From Amblyornis subalaris (taxonomy: Eukaryota; Chordata; Aves; Passeriformes; Ptilonorhynchidae): DNA of 64,000 nucleotides. A model generated the notes under the pieces. That model searched no databases. It saw nothing but the letters and a program-made list of their open reading frames with translations, and was not told where the DNA came from. Positions within the stretch are counted from its first letter, which is position 1, and every line of letters begins with the position of its first letter. A program made the translations under genes and the position numbers. The stretch spans positions 248,001 to 312,000 of the forward strand of contig JACAXG010000201.1 in assembly GCA_018881555.1 (NCBI GenBank). The letters are read 5' to 3'. Positions 11,601 through 23,731 of this stretch are shown here, piece after piece.

Positions 11601-12035
11601 ATCCATCCCTCTGGAAAATGCAGCCCTCCTCAGCAGGTGCACAAGGCCCAGAACCAAGTCCTCGACATCTCTTGAGAGGTGGCCCATGGCACCAGTGCCC
11701 CTCTGTGCTGCTCTGGGTGGTCAACAGGCCTTCACCTCCCCTGTGACACTTCCCTCACGGAGCAGTCCTGAACCCACGAAAAGTTCTCACTTTGCCTGTT
11801 TTCCCTGGACTTGCAGGCAGCATGGATTGCCTCTCTGATCCCAGGAAGGACCCTTTAGCCCTGTGCTTACCTGGGACAAAATAAGCAGCACCGTGAAAGG
11901 AGCTGGATTTCTGCATCTCCTTCTGCACACACCTTCTCTGCTTTGAACTAGTTTTTCCCCAGTGGGCAGCACTAGGAGCTCCTTCCCTTTTCCAAAGCCT
12001 GTGGGATCTGAACATCTGAAACTTCTTATCAAACA
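11601..12035. other. Unique sequence with a strong minus-strand donor
   Basis: At 11865-11870 the minus strand reads CCCAG|GTAAGC, a near-consensus 5' splice site. The frame to its left is open and could end in phase 1, but no good acceptor is visible. No exon is called. Confidence 0.35.
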
Positions 12036-12165
12036 AGGCCAGGTTGGACAGGGCTTGGAGCCACCTGGGCTAGTGGATGGTGTCCCTGTCCGTGGTCAGG
12101 GGTGGAAGGAGAGGGGCTTTCAGGTCCCTTCCAAGCCAAGCCATTCCATGGATCTGTGATTCTGT
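12036..12165 (+). mobile_element. CR1 LINE 3'-end fragment (sense)
   Basis: Reads aggccaggttggacaggg, gggctagtggatggtgtccc and gtcccttccaagccaagcc, then a degraded tail, gatctgtgattctgtc. It is heavily 5'-truncated. It is the only plus-strand CR1 fragment left of 34.8 kb. Confidence 0.92.
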
Positions 12166-13244
12166 CTAATCTGCCCAAGGGGCTCAAAAATTATTGGGGG
12201 TGGACAGACTGAGACATACACAAGATTCATTTTCCCAGGAAACAACAGTCAGAAGAACACCATAATTAACTTGTTTACCTTTAGTTGAATCAACTTGTTA
12301 ATTCCTACCAGCCTGAAGGGTTTTCTCCAGGGACACCTATATTTGGCCAGTTGATTTGTTATGAGAAGACGGAGTTCTTGGCACTTCCTTGAGGAGACAG
12401 GGAAAAATTTTGGCAGCAGCAACCCCTATTTTTTTGACACATTTACTTTTGAGGCCCAGCATAATGGAAGGTGACAACAGGAGTGATTGTCCAAGCCTGA
12501 CTTGGAGCCAACCCCTCAGGGAGTTACATCAAAACTCTTGCCTTGCTCACTCCCATCTCCAGGGAGGACACGGCCAGGTCTGAGGGCAGCAGTTCTCATG
12601 TCCTGGGAGCAGGGAAGGCCTGGGAGGTGGAGAGGGTGACAGGGGGTCTGAGATGCCAAGACTGTTCTAGCGGAGAGGAGGAGCCAGCTGATCACCAAGC
12701 AACAACAGGCGGAGCCCAGGCTTGCCAAGACTCATCATCCACCACTGAGCCACTCCCAGCTCCACCATCAAACGGCCATTCAGAGCTTGGGTGGAGCAGC
12801 ACCATCTCCCTATGGCACCTTCCACAGGAATGTGGGATATACTGGGGAAAAGGGGGAGGGAAAGAACTCTGGCCAGCTCTCAAGAGTTCCAGGCAGCAGG
12901 GTGACCCTGTGCCTGGTGACACTGCTGCTGTCTCAAAGGCTACACAGGCCCCTGCTTGAGCTCCTGGGTGCACCCAGGACCTGCAGATCCTACGAACGAG
13001 GCACCGTTTATCCCTCATGCCTATGACTCACAACTCTCCTGAAAAAATTTCATCAAGCTTCAAGCACAACTCAAACTGAGACCCTTCAATTTCTTTTTCC
13101 ATTATAAATGAGAAGGAAAAATAGCCTAAACATTTCACTGCTAATACTCAAAACTTCTTCCCTCACTGCTTCACGCTGTTGCTCACTCTCCTCCCCTCCC
13201 TGTCACACAGGAGTGTGACTAATCCTCTTCCTTCCCTTGCACTG
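12166..13244. other. Unique non-coding sequence
   Basis: No repeat family recognised and no exon with both splice sites found. Open frames in the 12.5-13.0 kb part overlap on both strands and lack family resemblance. Confidence 0.5.
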
Positions 13245-13350
13245 TTACCTTGAAGGTATTTATAGAGTGTGATCATGTTCTCTCCTGTGTCTTTCTTCTC
13301 TCTTCAGCTCTGGATAAACCAAGCACCCTCAGGCATCTCTCACATGTCTT
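13245..13350 (-). mobile_element. Possible old CR1 internal fragment
   Basis: The text ggtatttatagagtgtgatc, then cttctctcttcagctctgga and aaccaagcaccctcagg, resembles the CR1 stretch that follows the cattacccc region in longer copies. It is diverged and has no tail, so the call is tentative. Confidence 0.4.
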
Positions 13351-16278
13351 CTCTTTCCCGAGGTCATGCTCACTGCCACAGCAAGCCAAGAGAGGCTCTG
13401 CCTGCTGGAGAGGACACTCCAGGGCTGAGGGAGGCTCTGCAGGAGCTTCTGGTGGCCTTGTCCTGCGCACACCTCCCTGGCCCTGGCTGGTCTGGGTGTG
13501 TGGTGTGCACACAGCTCTGTCCCCTGAACAGCAGGACTCCTCTGCTCCCGGTACATCAGCCAGGGCCATCAGTCGTTTCATGTTATCTCCTGTCACTGGG
13601 AGTGTTCTGCCTTCTGAGCTGGCAGCAGCAGAAAGGAAGATGAATGGAGGGGGCTGAAGGAGATGGAACTAAAACATGTCTGTCCAGCACTACCTGGAAG
13701 CTGTCTGAGGCATGGACAGTGCCTGGGAGGGAAGGGGTGGTCCCAGTGCCCTGCCTTGCTCAGTGAATCAAGGAAACTCAAGGTCCTAGTCCAAATGACC
13801 CAGAACTGCCTCACTCAGGCTGTTCAACTCTCTTCCCCTGCAGAACAGAGCAACCACTTGCACACTGACTGGGAATGGTGCTTGGCTTGTGAGCAGTGCC
13901 CAGGACAGGACTAGCTGGCCACAGCCAAAACCTCTTCAGGGATTTTAATGGGTGTGACAAGCAAATTCCCATGGCTCCAAAGTCTTCTGGGTTCTGAGAG
14001 GCCTCTGTGACCCCCAGGAGAGTCACCAGCTCCATATAGTTCCAACCACCACCAGAGACATCAGGTCTGTGAAACAGCTGGAAACTTCTCACTGGATTTC
14101 TTTCTTTCTCTTTTAACCATGGAAAAATATCTTCCCTGGGAAAATTTGAGCTTTGTAAGTAGAAAAACAAAGCATTAAATAATGTTTTAATCTCATTTTT
14201 GTCATCAGTCCTTTTTTAGTTGGATAGATTGAAATGATGGCTCCTTGACTGCTCCCTCCAGGATCAGCTTCTTCCTTGGAGGACAAGCAAACTTGGTGGC
14301 TGAGGTTGGGTTCATCTCATGCATCAACAAAAGAGTAAAACTGTCACTGTGATTGGCTTTTTGTAGTCCTTGGAGGTAACACCAATGTGCAGAGAGGGCC
14401 AATGTCCCTCCAGACCCGCCAACCCCTCTGCACAATTGAAAGGACAAGTTCAGCAGACCAGGTGAAAACCAGGTGGGATGAAACCCATTTCCTGCAGCCT
14501 GCTGGGACCATCCCTGTCCAGTGTGTGGGCAGGGGACAGGTGAGAAACAAATTCCATTCCTCTTCCTGTCCAGGGTCCCTCCGGGAAGACCATTTTCTGT
14601 TTTCTTAATAAAAGCAGGTAAAACAAAAGAGAAACATCTGGGGTCTCGTTTTAGTCCTCTTTTTTCCTCCCCTGNAATTACCCTTAATAAGCACTTCATT
14701 TTCCACTTGCTGTCTCTTATTTTAATTTTTACCATTCCTGGTTTCTCACTGTTATTTGGAAGTCAAATCATACCAGAAGCCGGATATTTTACTGGGAAGT
14801 GAGCTTGTGTTTTCCAAGCTGCTCTCCTACCAGAGGTTTTTCCCTGCTGCCCTGCACAGCTGCCCCAGCTCTGTGGCACGTGGCTGGCTCCAGCCCCTCC
14901 GGCAGCGCATCCCCAGCCCCGGAGCAGCGCAGGATCACTGGTCCCCGCGCACGGGGCGCAGGAAGGCTTTCAGAGCACATCGGTCACTCGAACGTGGCTC
15001 CTGCAGAGCACGAGGTGAGAGCTCCGTGCGTTGTCTGCGCAGCAGGCGCTGCTCGGAGTCGCGCTGTTCCCCACGCGCTGCCGAGAAATCTCAATCCCAG
15101 CTCGGAGTGTGCTGCTTCCCACAAACACAAACATCCCGGGCCAAACGCTGCGCTGCCTCCTGGTTCGGCCTCACAGGAATTTCCCTGCTTTCAAAATATC
15201 CTTATTTTACACCTGGATGCAGTGAATTTGTACCATTATCCAAAACCTGAGAGAGCCAGAAACAGATGCTGCAATTGCCCATCCCATGGGACAGCATTCC
15301 ATCTACGGATTAAACACTTCTGGGAGAGTTCACTGGATTTCTTTTTGCTATTTGGGCTTTTTGTTCGTGTTTGTTAGTTTGTTTTTTGCTCCAGCCCTTC
15401 CATGATAATCAAAACTGGTAATGCGATAGCATCTAATGAACTCAATTAGAGACCTGGACCCCCTGAGCCAGGTACTTAATTACTACCAGGCTTTCCAGCA
15501 CACATTAAGGACTGCCCTGACTGGGTCTGTCAGGAGAAGAGTGAAGCAGTACCAGGAGAGGGAGATCGATTTCCCTGCATTAGTCCCAGGAGGGTGGTAG
15601 CTCTGACACTGCTTTTCCCAGGACGTGTGTCCACACTCCGTGCTGATGGATGGCTCCCCGAGCTGCCACTTCACCTGCAGAGACTCACATCAACTTCTGC
15701 AGAAGGAAAATCCAACCCTTAGGGCTTCCCAAATCCAGAATGGCTCTCAGACCTTTGCAGTCCTACACTCTCATCCTCCCAACTCCTGAATTCCCTGTTA
15801 TCACAGGAAGCTTCATCCGCATTTTCTCTCCAACACCTCAGGAGCCTCTTCTCCTCCCCTTCCCACNTCCAGGCCAGAACCTGCTCAGAACCTTCTCCAC
15901 TGTTCCCTTCCCAAAACTTCTGGCCCTGCTGGAGAAGTCTTGTGGTGCAAGTTTAACAAAGTTCCCAAAACAGCAGGAGAGCTTCTAAGGCTCCATCCTA
16001 GAGGAGGTTCCTCACCTGCATCTCAGGACATTTCTTTTGAACATTCTAGGTGATCACAAAAAGGAGACAAGATTTCTAATTGGATAGGGAAAACCAGCAT
16101 ATTCTCAGGAATGGGGCACCCAACAACCTTTGAGGAGTTCCTCGGGGCAGCACCTTTGGTTTAAGGTCTGCTAATGCCCCAAAGCCTGACAAGTCCTCAA
16201 GGGACCCCATCAACCTCCTAAGGGGAAACTGGCTCTTCTCGCTTCCTTTAAGGAATTTGAAATCAAAGCTTTTATTAA
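13351..16278. other. Unique sequence with a minor CpG cluster
   Basis: A CpG-enriched patch lies at about 14880-15160 (for example ccccgcgcacggggcgcagg and gagtcgcgctgttccccacg). No exon or transcription start can be assigned to it. The rest is ordinary non-coding DNA, including a minus-strand CAG|GTGAGG donor at 16011-16016 without a consistent open exon. Confidence 0.45.
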
Positions 16279-16342
16279 TAGAATCATAGAATCATTTAGG
16301 TTAGAAAAGACCTCTGAGACCATAGAGTCCAACCACTTCACT
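16279..16342 (-). mobile_element. Short CR1 tail fragment (second tail type)
   Basis: Reads tagaatcatagaatcattta, then ggttagaaaagacctctgag and gagtccaaccac. This is the CR1 tail class ending in a gaatcatagaatcatttagg motif rather than ggtttgggttgg. Only about 64 bases are recognisable. Confidence 0.85.
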
Positions 16343-17116
16343 TTCTCCTGCAGCAATCCCCTACCAGGCAGCAGACAGAGGGTCTGAGCCCACAGTCTTG
16401 CCCAGATTTGGGGTGCTGGAGGGTGAGGTACGACAGCCACAGCATGGTCTGTTCTGAAGATATTACATCCCTAACACACAGCCCGAGCTCTTCCTCATTC
16501 CAGCTCCTTGTGGAGACACCTCCTCCACGTTACCTTGAAGGTTTTTACGGGCTGTGAGCACCACGACCCCCTGAGCACTTTTCCCACACTGGCAGGAAAG
16601 CTCTGCGGGGAGGACTCTGCCTGAGCTCTCTCGCTCTGCCGGGGATGATGCGGCTGTGACAGGCAGCCCAAGGTGAGCACTTTGTCTCTCAAGGCAGCCT
16701 CGCTGGGTTATGTTCTCTCACCAAGAGGAAGCAACAAAACAAATGTCTTGGAAGGGGGGGAAAAATGTACCNTGAAATTGCTGTAACTCGTGTCAAATCA
16801 ACTAACCTTGCAGGGAGGAGTGAATTCCTCACCAGGCAGAGGAAACACTCAGGCAGACTCAGCCTTGACTGGGGCTTACACAAGCAGGTCAAATGCCTTT
16901 GATTCATTCCAGGCCCACGCATTCAGCATGCAGGTTTGCTCCTCTCTCCATCAGGAGAGCGCCAACAGGACATCCCCACCTGCAGCCTTTGCTACAGATG
17001 ATTCCAGGGGGGTTCTGTCGCCTCCTGCCTTGTGACAGGTTTTTGAGGTGCCTTGTGCTGTGCACACCGAACATCAAAGGGCAACACTGTCAGCAACCAA
17101 AGGGAAAAGGCACAGT
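16343..17116. other. Unique non-coding sequence
   Basis: Some pyrimidine-rich sequence and isolated GTGAGA/GTGAGG donors on the minus strand, without open exons that hold together. Confidence 0.5.
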
Positions 17117-17190
17117 GCTGCAGGTGACAACTGCTACCTGTCTCTGCAGGCTGCAGGAGACAACAGCTACCTCTCTCTGAGGCTGCAGGT
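17117..17190 (+). repeat. Two-copy tandem repeat, about 33 bp
   Basis: The unit gctgcaggtgacaactgcta followed by cctgtctctgcag is followed directly by gctgcaggagacaacagcta and cctctctctgag, then a third partial gctgcagg. The copies differ at a few positions and one indel. Confidence 0.85.
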
Positions 17191-17489
17191 AACGAGTGAG
17201 GAGGTCTGGGATGGCCGGGCGCGCTGGCACGGGCAGCTGAGCGCTCTGCACGCACGGGGAAGGGAAAGCACCAGCAGAAAGAGGCAGTCTGGCGTGCAAA
17301 CTTGTTCATCCAAAGTCAGGCACAGTGACTGAGGAGCTGGGAGTTTCCTCATGGATTTTTTTAGTGGAGCAACTTTGATGAAGGAGGGCAGGTTGGCTGC
17401 AAGGCAAATCATTGCATCTCCAGCCCACGCTCTGGGAGCTGGTGTGCAGATCACGGGCACCAGCTATGGGGCAATGCAGAGCACACAAC

Positions 17490-17580
17490 CACAGAATGAT
17501 AGAATGGTTTGGCTTGGAAGGGACCTTCAAGTTCATCCTGTTCCACCCCATGCCGTGGGCAGGGACACCTTCCACTAGAA
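17490..17580 (-). mobile_element. CR1 LINE 3'-end fragment, very short
   Basis: Starts ccacagaatgatagaatgg, continues ggcttggaagggaccttc and gtgggcagggacacc, and stops at ttccactaga. Only about 90 bases of CR1 remain. Confidence 0.93.
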
Positions 17581-17617
17581 TGAGCAAGGGACAGGAAGGA
17601 ATTAAAGTTATAATCAT

Positions 17618-17823
17618 GGTGGAGGTAATATCCTTGGGGAATCCAGTTTGAGCAGCAGGATAATAAAGCAAAAATAAAGCAAGATAAAATAAAGCAAAGC
17701 ATTCAATAAAGGCTGCAACAGTAAAAGGAGGTGGAGGTGACACGTATGGGGGGTCCAGTTTGGGCAGCAGGAGGAAAAAAAATAGAGCAAAGCGTTCAAT
17801 AAAGGCTGCAACAGTAAAAGAAG
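17618..17823 (+). repeat. Two-copy local tandem duplication, about 94-112 bp units
   Basis: Copy 1 (about 17618-17729) and copy 2 (about 17730-17823) share ggtggaggt near the start, gtccagtttgggcagcagga (gagcagcagga in copy 1) in the middle, and caataaaggctgcaacagta at the end. Copy 1 is longer because of extra aaagcaaaaataaagc-type A-rich units. The duplication lies just beyond the CR1 fragment at 17490-17580. Confidence 0.93.
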
Positions 17824-18896
17824 ATGAATTGAGAAATTCAAACCCCTTTATGATTGATTTGAGTGTTTACATAAAATTCTCACGGACAGGACCACACGAA
17901 CTGTGTACAAGTGGTGGCCCAGACACTGTGTTTGCTCAAAAAAAATTCACAGCCGTGTTCCAAGTGAAGGCTCCCTTCCCACGAGGCTGCAGCTGCCCTG
18001 TACTTCCTTTGCTCTGATTAATCGAGGAGGATGGGATTTCCCAGGAGGCACCAGCCAGCCTCATTTGATGCAAAGCTTGAAGCAAAGCCTGATTATTTTG
18101 CAGAGATTGAGTTCAATCCACCACCTCTTAAGGCACCCTGGAGCTCTCCCAGGACCTGTCCTGAGCATCTGCTGGGTGCAGTTCAGCTCTGAGGCTCCAG
18201 AGACCCCAGCTCACGCAGGGACTCCCAGAGTTGCTCCTGTTGCTGACTCTCCGGAGAGCTGAACACCTCCTACAGGCACCTCCGCTCCTCCCTGGGTTTG
18301 CCCAGCTCCCTCGAGGCAGAGGAGATGTGAATATCCGTGAGCAGTGTGTGCTGCAGGCAGCTGGAACCACCTGCAGCCACAGACCTGCAGCTCAGACAGG
18401 AACACTGAAGGTGAGTTTTAACTCGAATTAGGTGTTTGGCCTTTTTTTTCCATTGTACAACAGGAAGTGAGCAAGAAAAACCCACCAGTTNCTCAAGTCT
18501 TACCTCACAGCCCTTTAGCATCTGGACCTGTTTAAACTCCCATCCCAAAGTGGACTGCCATCCCCCTGGGGTAACGGATAGATGGCTAAGCCTGAAGATG
18601 TATGAGAGATGAGCAATTTGATCCTCCTTTTGGAAGAAGCACCAAAAAACTTGTCCCATTTCTTTCTCCTCCAAACCCAGCTGCCTGCACTTGTGTGTCA
18701 CAGCCACCCTCCAAGCCATGTGTCAGCAGCAGTGTGGGGAGTGCTGTAGGAAGTCTGCCAGAGCTCTCAGTGGGGACAGGTATCACAGACAAGATCTTCC
18801 AGTTGGATTCTATAAATCAAAACCACAGCACAACAGTTTTTACTGCATCTTTCATGCAAACTGCTTTCCAGATGGATTTGGATAGAAAGAGGAAAA
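17824..18896. other. Unique sequence with unpaired splice-like signals
   Basis: Carries a plus-strand AAG|GTGAGT donor at 18411/18412 and, on the minus strand, an 88-bp exon-like segment (18591-18504) described under findings. Neither can be tied to a gene. Confidence 0.4.
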
Positions 18897-19262
18897 TAGA
18901 ATCAAAGNATAACTTAAATTGGAAAAGCCCTCTAAGACCAGCAAGTCCAACCATTCCCCAGCACTGCCAAGGCCACCACTGCCCCATGGCCCCAGGTGCC
19001 ACATCCACATAGCTCTGAAATCTCTCCAGGGATGGGGACTTCACCCCTGCCCTGGGCAGCTGTGCCAGGGCTGGACAGCCCTTTCCAGGAAGGAATTTTC
19101 CCAATATCCAACCTAAACCTCTCCTGGCACAACTTGAGGCCGTTCCCTCTCCTCCTGTTCCTGTTCCCTGGGAGCAGAGCCCGACCCCTCCTGGCTGCCC
19201 TCTCCTGTCAGGAGTTGTGCAGAGCCAGAAGGTTCCCCCTGAGCCTCCTGTGCTCGGAGGAG
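18897..19262 (-). mobile_element. CR1 LINE fragment, 'cattccccagcactgcc' type
   Basis: Begins tagaatcaaagnataac and continues accattccccagcactgcc, ccccaggtgccacatccac, ggaaggaattttcccaatat and gggagcagagcccgacc. It ends near ccctgagcctcctgtgctc. Its layout matches the element at 32299-32712 very closely, so they belong to one subfamily. Confidence 0.95.
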
Positions 19263-20329
19263 ACACCTGGGGAAGAAGGAGATGGAGTCACATGAAGGGA
19301 NGTGAAGGGTGATGAGACTTGTGAGTGATAGCATATGATCAGGGCGGTTTTGAGCTGGAGAATCTTTATCTAATACAACAGGACACAGGGAAACACTGCT
19401 TTCCCCATGAGGACACTGAGGCAGTGGACAGTGAGGTTTTTGAGTCTCTCTGGGGGTCATCTATCCCTTCAAGCCACCTGCTGCAGGCAGCTCAATCCCA
19501 ACAGCTCCTGTCGGGTAGGGCAGGGAGTGCAGGAGGTGACCAGGCTCTGAGGACACTCCATGGATGTGTGGGGTGCATGGATGCCATTCCCAAGGGAGGG
19601 AAAAGATGTGTCACTGTTGAGTGACTAAAGGGCCCCCAAGGCAGATCTGCAGCTGGGGGAGGACCACCTCTCTGGTCAGATGCAGGGAGATACTTGGAAA
19701 TATCCATGAGGATAGAAACTTCTCTGAACACCTACCAAGCTCACTACAGCTCAGCAGGAGCCAGCTGTGGCATCACTTGGTATCAGACCCAGATCCTGGA
19801 CGACTCACAGGTGATTTAAATGGGATGAGACCTTTCTGCATACTCATTTTTCTCCCTTGTGGCACTCCCAGGCCCTCCTTGCCCAGGACAAATGGTGGCT
19901 TCNCCTCTGGAAACCCTTCTTGCTCTGCTAAGACAGTCCTGGGTCCTTGTCCTCCATATCCACAAGCCCCTCCTGGACATACCCCCCCACGCAGTCACAC
20001 CAAAAACTCAATTTCTCTTCCTTCCCATCTGCAGGATAAAAAGCCCATCCACGTCCTATCCACCTCTTCAAACTCATCCTCTCGACCTCGATGTCCCACT
20101 CTGCCTTCCCCAAGAATCCAGCCCCACCCAGCTCAGTCTGACCCTCTGAAGCTGAGATGGGCGCCGGAGATGAAGGCACTCACACCAGGGGGTGGACACG
20201 ACTCCCCAGACCTCCTCCCTCAGCCACCACCGCAGCTCCCACCACCAGCCCGTCCGGGCGTGACGTTCANTGCCAGGAGGTGTGACCAGAGGGGATTTTG
20301 ACAGATGCTTTTGAAACAAGGGAGCTGTA
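19263..20329. other. Unique non-coding sequence
   Basis: Mixed composition with overlapping open frames on both strands and N bases at 19302, 19903 and 20270. No repeat or exon is supported. Confidence 0.5.
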
Positions 20330-20870
20330 CTGAACTGAAGATTGACAGGAACAAGCTTTTCATAGTTTTGTTCCTTTTTTATTTTTTCAATGAAATATGT
20401 TCTTCTGAAAAATTTCTTTTAGAAGGAGAACTACCTTTCAATTTGTCCTCTCTCACTTTTGGGCTGAGAAGAAAGAGGTCATTTATACATTTTTTAAGGA
20501 AGCAAAAGGAATATAAAGTCCACTAGAGGGAAAAAGAAATCATGGATATCTTGGTAGCAAGGTATTTTTATCAAAAGGTGGCAAACTTTAGAGNCATTAG
20601 AAGTCATGTTTTAAAATGACCAAGTGGAAAGTTATAAAAATGAACAAGTCTTGTGTGAAAATGATGAAGGGAATTTCAGGCACAATAGAAATCATCTGTG
20701 AAAATTGCCAGGAGAGCAGGGAAGACATTTCTGTCTCCAAAAGCAAAATAAAACGCTATTCACAGTAATTCATACTAATTATTAACCTTAAGTAGTACTA
20801 ATTTTTACCCAGCAATAATTACTATTTAAGGCTCCAGAGCTCTGGAAAAAATATTCTCTGGGTGTGGTAA
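20330..20870. other. AT-rich island with TAAT-core motifs
   Basis: Repeat-free AT-rich stretch. At about 20765-20830 several homeodomain-type cores crowd together (ctaattattaacc, actaatttttacc, agcaataattactattt). It could be a conserved regulatory element; conservation cannot be judged from one sequence. Confidence 0.3.
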
Positions 20871-22699
20871 GATCCTTGCAGAGGAATTTGCACAGCATTC
20901 GAGGGCAGCCTGTTGAGGGAGAAGTTTTATTTCTCCTCTGCACCAACACGGAGAGACATAAATATCACATTCTTATTGATGCAAANAACGGATTGCTCCT
21001 GTCAGAACTGACAAAGCCACTAATTTAAGGAGCATTTCCCTCATACACACAGATGCATTTTTCAAGAGGTTTTTTTTTTTGTTTTTGCGCTGGGATCTGA
21101 GTTCCCAAACCAGGTGAGAATCCGCCAGACGATCTCGTGTCTGCTTGCATCTGTGGAGAGCCTGTGGGAAGCACATGCCAGGAATTCTGCAAAGGACGGA
21201 GCACGGGGAACCTCGCCAGGCACAGGCGGCAGGAACAGCCCCGATGCCATCCGGGGACCTGCCCTCCACTGCCAAGGGCCCAGACCTGGCTCTTGGGCCC
21301 AGGGGACTCCACAGCAAACCACTGCTTTCACCTGCCCAGCATTTCATCCTCATCCTGTAATTCCTGTTTTGTTAGTGNAGGCACTGACGTGTCCTCTGAG
21401 ATCCGGGCAGTTCTTTGGGAGCTGGTCACAGGTGTAACCCAGTGTCCCCGTAAAATTAATTATATTCTTTATATTTAACTATATCGGTGCTTTCTAGAGT
21501 ATTGATTTTCCATAAAGCCTTCCTGAATGCCTCACCACTGCCCTGTGAAAAGGATTTCTAGCCAATACCATAAATTCAAGTAAGTACCAGGGGACACTAC
21601 AGCAACAATGAACTTCCCCAAAGCCACATCCCTGTCCTCAGGGATGGAACTTTGTGCTCCCATTCTGTCCTCTCACTGTCATAAATGTGGCTGCTGGGGA
21701 GACAGGTCAGAGAGCTGATCTGGCTGAAAAGCAGCTGAGGAAAATAAAAATACTGCTCAACTCTGTAAATTGCCTGCTCTGGGTCACNCTGTGTGCTTGT
21801 GCCAGCAGGAAGCTGGGAATGGAGCAGGACCTCTCCATCCGGGCTGGATGATGGTGACACTGCCCACTCCCACCTTGGAGAGCCCTAATCTCTCCCAGCA
21901 CTGCCTCCTCCACCCAGGATCATCCCAGAAGTGACAGAGGGGGACACACCAAAAGCAAGGCGCTCACACTGCAGCCTGCACGGTGCACACCAGTGGGGAT
22001 GAAGCTGGGAATTGCCAGACTCGTGGCTGCCACCTCCAGCCTGGCACCCTCGATCCCTGCAGGGGATCCCCCACGCACATCTAAATGTCCATCCATAACA
22101 CAAACATCCCAAAAATATCTAGAGAGCAGGCTGAGGGTATCCAGCCTGGGGTGGTGCTGTGCCTGCAGGGGTCAAATGCCAGTTCAGGGATGAAAAGGTC
22201 CTCTTGGAAACCCCAGGATCGGAAGGCCAAAGGGTGAACAGCAGCTGAAGGCTTTGCTCTGGCTTAGAGCGGAGGTGATGAGTGTATCCTTAACACCTGC
22301 CCCTGTTCCCAACGGCATTGCTGACAATGAAGACTGGCCATTTGCTCTTTTCTCTAAGTCCACTTTCTCTAGAGAAATCCATCAGGCCACCAGTCAGTCA
22401 ATCAGGCAGTCAATCAACGAGCCAGTCAATCCAAACCGCTTGGAAAATGGATCCTGCAGAGACCTGGACTCCCACACAGAGGCCCCGTGAGCCTTACAGG
22501 AAAAACCCCACCTCTGAGGGCGGCTGAGACCACCCCCAGGCCAGGGCACACAGCTCCTGCCCCTCTGAGGCAGCAGCCNCTCCAGCCCGGGGCATGTCCA
22601 GGTCCCGGTGCACTCCAAGCCCCTGGAGCAAAGCATTCCCGGGTTGAAGACGGCCCCCCTTGGGGGTCGAATGTGTCCTCCCCCGCACCTTTGGGACTT
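20871..22699. other. Unique sequence, with a degenerate (AGTC)n-like run
   Basis: At 22391-22432 cagtcagtcaatcaggcagt and caatcaacgagccagtcaat form an imperfect tetranucleotide-like repeat. A plus-strand CAG|GTGAGA lies at about 21112 after a poly-T run, without a real exon before it. GC content rises from about 22.5 kb toward the CpG island. Confidence 0.5.
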
Positions 22700-22754
22700 G
22701 GAAGACCTGCTGCTGCTGACATCTAGTGACAGGGAGAGCCGGCACGGGAGTCAC

Positions 22755-22834
22755 CTGGAGCTCCGGCAAAGCCTTCCCCGCCGCGGGAAGAGCCTGCCCG
22801 GGGTCCTCCCCAGGGATGGGCTCCCAGCGGGATA
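22755..22834 (-). other. Weak candidate second exon
   Basis: On the minus strand an acceptor ending CTCCTGCACGCCCAG precedes 80 bases that end CTCCAG|GTGACT. The frame entering in phase 1 is open, which is compatible with the exon at 24033-23994, and would read SRWEPIPGEDPG at its start. All three frames are open because the sequence is GC-rich, so this is weak evidence. Confidence 0.12.
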
Positions 22835-23731
22835 CTGGGCGTGCAGGAGGCAGTGCCGGGCGATCCGCGATGTCCCAGCCACTTCCAGTCACCCCAAGAC
22901 CTTTTCCCCCTCCCGTGGCCATCCGAAGAGGACCGGCGCATCCTGTTCCTTGCCTCCCCATAGCCTTTTCCTGTCTATTTAAGCACAGGCTCAGTGTTGG
23001 GTTTGCTGCCTCAACGGAGCACCGGGAGGGGACACAACGCCCCAAGGGGAGGAGCCGGGGTGGCAGCCGGGCAGCCCCAACCGCTGCCNGGGGCTGCAGC
23101 CCCCTCACCCACGGCTCCTGCTTCCCAGGGAGGCAGGGAGCCCCGGGAACTACGCGCGGGAGAAGCGTCCGCTCCGAGCTGAGGANCAGGAGGATGCGGG
23201 CGGGTTGCTCCAAGCACGGGAGCTGCAGCCACATCCCCGCGGGCACAGCGGCTCCCAACCCCGCCAGCGGACGGCGGCTCCTTCAGAGGTCCACAGAGAC
23301 ATCTGTGGAGACATCTGGGGTCCTTATTCCCCGCTCTCGGAGCAAGAACAAAGCCCCGAGGACAGCTCAGTTTGGGGGCTGTGAGGAAAGCAGCGGCAGG
23401 AACCCCCGAGCGCACACACAGCCACACACGCGGGTCGGGACACGGCGCTCGGAGCTGCACAACGCAGTGGCAGAGCTGGGGCTGCCACCCCGCACGCACC
23501 TGCCCCAAACCCCGGCATTTCCCAGTCTCAGTATNACCAGGGCATTCCAGGCGCTGTGCAAAACCTGCCTCCCGCCTCCCCAGCACGGCCCNTCCGAGCT
23601 CCTCTTCCCCAGCAAGAAGTGCCTTAATGCGCGGGGTAAATTTGGCCATTTCCGCGCAAACAGGACTATCCGAAATGACAGCAGGAGAGAGCCCGGCGCT
23701 TGTGTCCGGAGCAGGCAACAGAAAGCTGATG

